A DNA stretch of 64,000 bases from Macquaria australasica (Eukaryota; Chordata; Actinopteri; Centrarchiformes; Percichthyidae): NCBI GenBank assembly GCA_005408345.1, contig SEMN01000888.1, positions 62,001 through 126,000 on the forward strand, in the 5' to 3' direction. The position numbers and the translations under genes are program-made. Below are positions 57,836 to 64,000 of the stretch, piece after piece; positions within the stretch are counted from its first letter, which is position 1; the number at the start of each line of letters is the position of its first letter. Under the pieces are notes generated by a model. The model was not told where the DNA came from, made no database searches, and saw only the letters and a list, made by a program, of their open reading frames with translations.

Positions 57836-58509
57836 GGGGAAGGGGGGAGCGGGAGAGAGAGAGCAGGAGGAAAGAGAACATACAGCAGCACAATACAGTA
57901 TAGATATGGTAATGGCATTGATGTTAACACCAACGGAAACAACACTAAGAGCAACATTATAATAGCAATACTAATAACAACAACAACAACAGCAATAGCA
58001 GCAGCGGGTGCAGAGCAGGAGCACGGGGGCAGCAGGCGGCAGCAACCACAGACCCAGACTCTACAGCTCCAGAGGCAGAAATACCTGCAGAAAGCAACAG
58101 AAGGGGAGAGAGAGAGAGAGAGGAGAGAAAGCACACAACTACAGGAAGAAGTTGAATTAATAACAAGCATTGATGGGATATGAGGGCGTACAGATGGAGA
58201 GGAAGAGGAGGAGAGAGGAGCTCAGTGCATCATAGGAAGTCCCCCGGCAGTCTAGGCCTATAGCAGCATAACTAAGGGGGGGCTCAGGGGTCACCTGAGT
58301 CACCGCATAAACCCTAAAGCCAAGTCTTAAACCTCAAACAGCCCTATGTTGTGAGGATCGAGCAAAGTGTTTCCCCTTTTCCAAAATGTCTTTTACTTTC
58401 CAAAATGCCCCACTTTGAAAAGAGACCTCACTTTCTAAAATGGTTTCACTCATAAAAGAATAAAAGTCAAATTGGTCCTCAAAAAGTTAGAGACACACAC
58501 ACACTCACT

Positions 58510-58511
<2 letters not shown>
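57836..58511. other. noncoding; (CAA)n and purine-rich bits
   Basis: Contains ACAACAACAACAACAGC near 57977-57993, AGCAGCAGGCGGCAGC near 58027, and GAGAGAGAG near 58110. The 127-codon plus frame (57800-58183) is low-complexity and partly repeat-derived. The left part may be the upstream region of the retroposon. Confidence 0.45.
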
Positions 58512-58567
<56 letters not shown>

Positions 58568-58690
58568 CTGCGCTGGGCACTGTCATGAATAAAACGTTCT
58601 CATCAGTACACAATGAATAGGACAACAGACAATGAGATTAGCAGTAGACTGAACTGTTTTGCATTTGTTTGTGTGTGTGTGTGTGTGTGA
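58512..58690. repeat. (CA)26 and (GT)n microsatellites
   Basis: A perfect CA run at 58512-58563 and a GT run at ~58669-58688. Confidence 0.96.
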
Positions 58691-59248
58691 ATACACACAC
58701 ATAGTACAGCACACAGCACTGTCTCCCTTCCTGTCCGTCTCTTTCTCTTCCCTTGTGTCTGTTTTTCCCACAAAAACCATTTGTCATATTTTCATTACAC
58801 CATTCTCGACACGTCTCCACCCTCTCGGCCCTGTTCCATTATTATTTTTTCCACCTGTTTTTATTATTTTCTGTCTCTTTTCTGTTTGTAGACCGAACGC
58901 GTGCAACCCCCCGGGTGTTTTGTGTGAATATACAAAGACGCCACTTTCCATTCACCAATCAGCTGTAACTGTTGGCAGGATACCTCGATCGGTAGTGGCA
59001 CACACAAGCGTATATTTTTTAAACTATTTAAGAAAAGTAATAAAATAAGCTAAGATAATATAGTGTTAATGAATGGGAATGTTACTGTTTTATTGTAATA
59101 CTGCAGTCTTGTGGAACTGAGCTCATTACTGTCATCACCATCTTTTTTCCTCTAATCTCCACAAAATGCCCACCAATCATCAACAGTGAGGCCACATTAT
59201 AAAAGTCAGTTTTCCAATGTGCTCCACTTGGAGCTGCAGTTTTTGTTG
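58691..59248. other. unique sequence, no gene seen
   Basis: Pyrimidine-rich stretch at 58730-58890; the 129-codon plus frame (58659-59048) begins in the GT repeat and shows no domain. Confidence 0.5.
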
Positions 59249-59400
59249 AAGGAATAGTTTGACATTTTTGGAAATATGCTTATTCACTTTCTTGCCTAGA
59301 GTGAGATAAGAAGATGAATATACCCCTTTCATGTCTGTGCATTAAGTGTGGAGCTCCTGCTTCTTGTTGTCTTAGTCAGCGTGTTATTAGTAACTGCTAA
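59249..59400 (+). mobile_element. common teleost repeat fragment (GGAATAGTTTGACATTTT)
   Basis: AAGGAATAGTTTGACATTTT, GAAATATGCTTATTCACTTT, CTTGCCTAGAGTGAGAT and TCATGTCTGTGCATTAAGTG match the start of a very abundant teleost repeat. The copy then loses similarity near 59400. No ORF. Confidence 0.6.
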
Positions 59401-61466
59401 CTCCTCAATGAATAAAAAGAGGTCCACATGAAGATATGGATATTTACTGTTGGCTCTTTCTTGTCAGCAGTTCAGTTTTAAACATTGCATGAAGGTATGA
59501 TTACAGGACAAACAACCACATTGTGGTCAGATGAAGAGGTGCATATGACAGACTTACTATATATTAGGATGAACATCAAACATCCACTATCAGTATTTCA
59601 GCCCCAGCCGAGAGCAAACTTATTCCCACCTCTCGCACTCCGTTTCAGTAATCATTCACTGCAGGATTTTAAAAGAAAAGAATACAGGACTGAAATCGTA
59701 GTTAACTACCACTGGGGCGCGCTGTCCTATTGGTGAGAAAAAAACAATACCGTCCCAGCCCTGCTAGTGTATACCAAGTAGCCCTGCCATGCAATATCTA
59801 CTGTTCAACATTTACCAAGACTCCAGTGTATTTAAAGCCACAATTTGTAGCAATATTAAATGTATTCATAAAGACACACATGCAAGTAAACACAGACATG
59901 CGTATGTCACTTCACAGCACAGACATGTAACACTATTTCACCAGCCATGTGTGTTTTTTAGAATTGATTAGGACTTCAGACAGATGGCTGATTACCTGCC
60001 AATGTTACTGGCGGAGCGGAATGATCAACAGCAGCCAAGAGTGTATTTAAAACGGACAAATTCGGTCAGAATTCAATGTCAAACTCTGCTTGCGCTTCTC
60101 CCTCTTACAGATAAAATGGAAGGACAGCAATAAACAGAAAGCAAGAGAAATGTACACCCAGATTTCCATCCATACCACTTATTATTCATATCATAATACA
60201 AACATCATTTTCTCATTATCATACCAGTGTATGGCAAGTGGCTGGCGTCAATTTGCTTCCCCAGCTTCAGGCTACGGCTAAACTCAAAGTGATAAATGAC
60301 ATCGCTCAGTTGAGTGTCATAATCTCCTTTTGTGTAATAAAGGTGAGTATTTCCATTGTGCCATATTTACATTAAGCAGAGACATAAATTCATAGGACAA
60401 CAGTATACTCTACTGTTGTCAGGCCTCCGGTTAATCTGCTGCAGGCTTACAGACACACACAGGATCAGCGATGACTGTTAAGAGGCATTTGTGGAAGTGT
60501 GCATGCACAGACACCACTGTAAGGACATACAAAAATGTTCTTGAAATGGTAAAAAAAGAATTCCAAAGGGTACTCCACTGACTCAGTATAAGGGGTGTAC
60601 TACTCGGCCCATGAAAACAGTTGTATAGTGTCTAATGTGGAGACTTCAGATTTTTATAGAAAGCCTGCGTTTCAAACTGGGGTTGTGTAATTTGAAAGAC
60701 GTGGGTGTTTACCAGGCAGGGAGGCCAGGACGCGCACAAGGCCGGGCTAAAGTTGCTCGAGCAACAGCCCATGTCCCCTCTCTGGCTGAGCATAAATACG
60801 AGTAGCCCATAATGTCTAAAGCTAGACCAAGTGAAATCCCCATAACGTCCAAACTTTCATTACGTTTTGATAGGTGTGCCACACACAGAGATGGGGCGGT
60901 CCAGAACCGTAAAAACACATGACGCAAAGCGATGCCATATGCCCCCTGTCATGTGACACTGTAGCATCCAAACTATTGTTGCTGTTGTGTGGGGCTCTGG
61001 GTGAGATTCGTTGTGGAAATGATTAACGTCGAATTGTATAACCAATGGGAAAAAAATCTCCACATATGCTTCTGAACAATGTGCAGCTTCTCACATTTGC
61101 ATCATGTCGCGCAATATTGATGGTTTAGACTATTGAATCATGCTAGATTAGATGTTGTTTTACAGTCAGTATGAAGCTACGTGTCGTGTGCGAACCAGAC
61201 CAACCTAACGCCCACGTTAGCTTCTTTCTTTCTTCTTGTGACATGAGCTGCTAGCTATGTTCCTGAACAGGCTTCATTCAGGTTGTGACGAATTTTCAAC
61301 CAACAAGCAGATGTTTCTAATAGAAGTAGCCTTGTTTTTTCGTTATGAGATGATAACTTGTAATGTCTAAATTGGTTAAAATGTAATGCATGTTTTTTTT
61401 AATGTAATGTTAATTTTGGGCACTTTGGCACAGTAGACTACAGTGCCTTTTAAAAGGTGCAGACTA
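59401..61466. other. noncoding sequence
   Basis: No gene. Segments near 60720-61000 are GC-richer and could be an uncharacterised repeat, but I see no bounding structure. Confidence 0.45.
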
Positions 61467-61512
61467 CATTGGCAAACAACCTTTTCTGCCATTTATGTCG
61501 GAGGACTTCTTA
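61467..61512. repeat. second copy of dispersed CATTGGCAAAC repeat
   Basis: CATTGGCAAACAACCTTTTC followed by TGCCATTTATGTCGGAGGAC matches 24172-24219 in order, with about ten substitutions. Flanking similarity is not obvious here, so this is a fragment. Confidence 0.5.
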
Positions 61513-62273
61513 CACACACTTTGCGGCATTCTTGCCAAAGGGTACAGCATGCCTCGCTGCAGTAAAGTGGCTGAGTTGAATGAGTGACTACTGTACATTC
61601 AAGCCTTTTAACCCAAACACAGTTCAACTCAATACTAAGTCTCCTGCACCGCCCTATACTCTTCCCATGTATGAAGTCAAACAAGTCAAAACTCAGGCTC
61701 AGTCTGAAATGACTGATCCCTGCTGACATGTGCAAATGCATGCCTGTGAAATAAAGTCTCTAAATCTCTGCAGTAGGACACATCTCAGCTGTCCCAGTGT
61801 GAGTCTGATGTGAAAGCCAAGCCAGGACTTTTTTGGTTAACTGGAGCTTCCCTGACCTAAAAATGTTATTCCTGTCTGGTTTGTTTATATTTTTTCCACT
61901 CAGAAAAGCTCTACAGGGGTAAACAGTGTGGTTTCCACTGCAGTTGGGCTTGCTGTGAAAAACTTTGTAAATGATGCAAAGAGTGAAGTTAAAAAATACT
62001 TTCCAAATTCTGGAGTTGTTCAAAGAATTGAGCAACTTTCTATTTTCTGGATTTCACCTCTCTAAATTGGATGATATTCCAGAAATTCCTGGACCAGCGG
62101 GAATCTGGATTCAATCCCACATGGACCAAAGTAATCACCGCACAACAGGAGGCCTAGTGGAAGCCAAGCGAAGCAATAGCTCTGTAGTTAAGCTTAATCA
62201 TTGCAGCACAGACTGACAAGCAGAGACTAAAGTAGTGAGGGTGAACGTAGGAGTGTTGGAGCAAGTATTTGTA

Positions 62274-62312
<39 letters not shown>

Positions 62313-62822
62313 ATAGGAGTGGTGGAGCTCCCAAGGGAGGTGAGGCGAGCCAAGACCTGCTGTGATCATCATCGCCATGGGACAGCGGGTGGAGCGCACG
62401 GCTTATTAAGGGGATCGCCACAGGAGGGCGAGTCGATCACAGAGCCAGCTGGAGTTTCCTCAAAGCAGTTAGGAGCAGAGAGAGAGAGAGAATGAGAGAG
62501 GGAGACTGACACGGAAACTGAAAGATACTGAGGGAGGAAGAGATTGAGACAAATGCAGACAATAATCATAGAGAGGGGGACAGAGAGTAAGAGACAGCTG
62601 GATAAAAATACGCAAATGGCATCAAATAATCAAATAAATATCAAATCACAAACTACCAAGATACTCTAGTCTAAAATGTCCAATAACCAGACTACATGAT
62701 ATCAGCCTGGAAATGGCATAATTCTGCAGACACAGGGCGTTAAAAATTGAATTTAGCATCAGAAAATAAATTTGTTGTTTCATTCCGTGTAATGTGTGTT
62801 AATGAACACATCCAATTTTGTC
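61513..62822. other. noncoding; (GT)17 and purine-rich block
   Basis: A perfect GT run at 62277-62311 and a purine-rich stretch (GAGAGAGAG etc.) at 62480-62600. No exon-like frame is supported. Confidence 0.55.
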
Positions 62823-62944
62823 TCCATCCATTTTCTATACCGCTTATCCTCTTAGAGGGTCGTGGGGGGCTGGAGCCAATCCCAGCTGACATTGGGCGAG
62901 AGGCGGGGTACACCCAGGACTGGTCGCCAGTCAATCACAGGGCT
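62823..62944 (-). mobile_element. Rex3/RTE-like LINE 3' end
   Basis: On the minus strand: CTGGCGACCAGTCCTGGGTG, TACCCCGCCTCTCGCCCAAT, GTCAGCTGGGATTGGCTCCA, CCCCCCACGACCCTCT, AGGATAAGCGGTATAGAAAA, ending TGGATGGA. The terminal GATG-type tail fits Rex3-type RTE retrotransposons of fish, which end in GATG repeats. The frame through it (62934 down) is the tail of the ORF/3' end. Heavily 5'-truncated. The clade name is from knowledge of this terminus, not a search. Confidence 0.65.
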
Positions 62945-64000
62945 TACGCTTTGGACAAAGTAGGTATTGACATTCCTGATCACAGAATTCTGTCTCCGGT
63001 CTCTCCTGCCCTGATCACCTTTGCACATCATGCAGGTCGTGATTGGTCATGTAATCCGACAGGTCTCTTGGACAAGAAATGTAGGGCACCATGATCACCT
63101 GATCTCACATACTGATAATCTCGAAAGATATAATTGTCATGTAGACAAACCCGGCATTATGCTACTATTATGATTTGCACACCTGTCAGGTCTCGTGTTT
63201 TACCTGTTAGACTTCGTTGTGGAGCGAGGTCTGTGGATTATCCAAAGTACTGGGGGATTGTTTCTGGTACTGTGATTAAGACAAATTATATTGAGATTGA
63301 CTACAGTCAGGCGTTGGCCGAAATCTCATGATTACATTTTTTGAAACATAATTAATTGTTTTTATTTTTAGTTTTGTCAAACTTGAGCGGACTCTCCACG
63401 TGAATGTGCAAACAAAGTGGAAGTGGGTAGGGAGAGGGTGTAGGGGCTGGTTTGAGAAAGGCCCCACACCTAGCTAAGATGTACTGCAACATGGTTTCGA
63501 ATTTTGGGACTCTAAAAGAGCCAAAAACACAGCAAATGGCATCCTGTTGTTGTATGATTCCTCCTCACTATTCAGTGAAATAATGGAAACTTGAATCCTT
63601 TTGTTTCTGATATGCAGCTGTCTGGCCTCAGACCCAGAATACACAACAAAAAACTAGACAGCAATGTTTGAACAATCACCCTATCTCTCTCTGACACACA
63701 CGCATACTGAAAACACATAAGCACACACTCTCTCTCATCTGTCTCCTTATACACTGCATATGCAATTACGCCAACACTGTCACACAAATGCACAAAACAG
63801 AATAACAATTTCTGTAACTATAGCACACACTCATTTTCTGTCGCACACATGCAGTGCTGCAGAAAAAGACAAAGTGCCTTAACACACACCACCCATACAC
63901 ATTTTTTCATAAACACACATGGGCACTCACACACACACGTACACACACAAACATTCAAAGTCCTTAGGTCATTGTGTTAATTAATTAGCCTGTACAACAA
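62945..64000. other. noncoding; CA-rich end
   Basis: No gene seen. From ~63690 to 63960 there are many short CACACA blocks. The segment 62960-63300 may be another interspersed repeat but has no bounding structure. Confidence 0.5.

Noticed and set aside
57800..58183. 127-codon plus-strand frame with Gln/Asn/Thr-rich middle
   Set aside because: Low-complexity (CAA)n/(CAG)n translation plus part of a retroposon; no conserved domain.

Overview
This window looks like a gene-poor stretch of a teleost fish nuclear genome, most likely percomorph. The evidence is dense (CA/GT)n and (GA/CT)n microsatellites, L2/CR1-type and Rex3/RTE-like LINE remnants, hAT-type miniature elements (including the CAGTGGTG...CTACTG family), and many short interspersed sequences of kinds I associate with perch-like fishes. 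I find no convincing host exon, no rRNA or tRNA gene, no CRISPR array and no prokaryotic feature. The sequence could be intergenic or lie inside a large intron; nothing here decides which. Family names come from recognised sequence patterns, not from a search.

Layout. 0-3.2 kb: a GT-rich belt, a tRNA-SINE-like fragment and a 5'-truncated L2-like LINE on the minus strand whose reverse transcriptase is still largely readable. 3.2-13 kb: mostly unique sequence with a TA-flanked MITE (4.55 kb), a LINE 3' end (6.7 kb) and another common fish repeat (7.3 kb). 13-20 kb: an LTR-like module, a decayed DNA-transposon remnant with a Myb/SANT-like peptide, a hAT-like repeat, a LINE C-terminal fragment and a simple-repeat cluster. 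22-29.4 kb: (GT)n and a perfect (CT)51, a mosaic inverted repeat (26.3-26.9 kb), and a MITE carrying a near-consensus CTCF core inside an older repeat (28.25-29.1 kb). 29.4-34.4 kb: a homeodomain-site-rich unique block, a classic hAT MITE, and a repeat with three spaced modules that contain nuclear-receptor motifs (a perfect ERE, two perfect DR1s, a CRE). 35-46 kb: a simple-repeat belt, a probable solo LTR, a 700-bp polypurine tract, and a fold-back element apparently inserted in an older hAT MITE. 46-64 kb: a diverged tandem duplication, a MITE with ~42-bp TIRs, a dead LINE open-reading-frame remnant, a CTCF-consensus site next to a second polypurine tract, and 3' ends of two more retroposon families.

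The genes do not work together as a pathway. The only recognisable coding material is transposon-derived and, as far as I can see, broken. The most interesting signals are regulatory motifs carried by repeats (ERE/DR1/CRE at 33.96-34.24 kb, CTCF at 28.56 kb), nested or inverted transposon architecture (43.84-44.60 kb, 26.32-26.91 kb), and strand-asymmetric polypurine blocks with triplex potential. I did not find a clear new multi-gene system.
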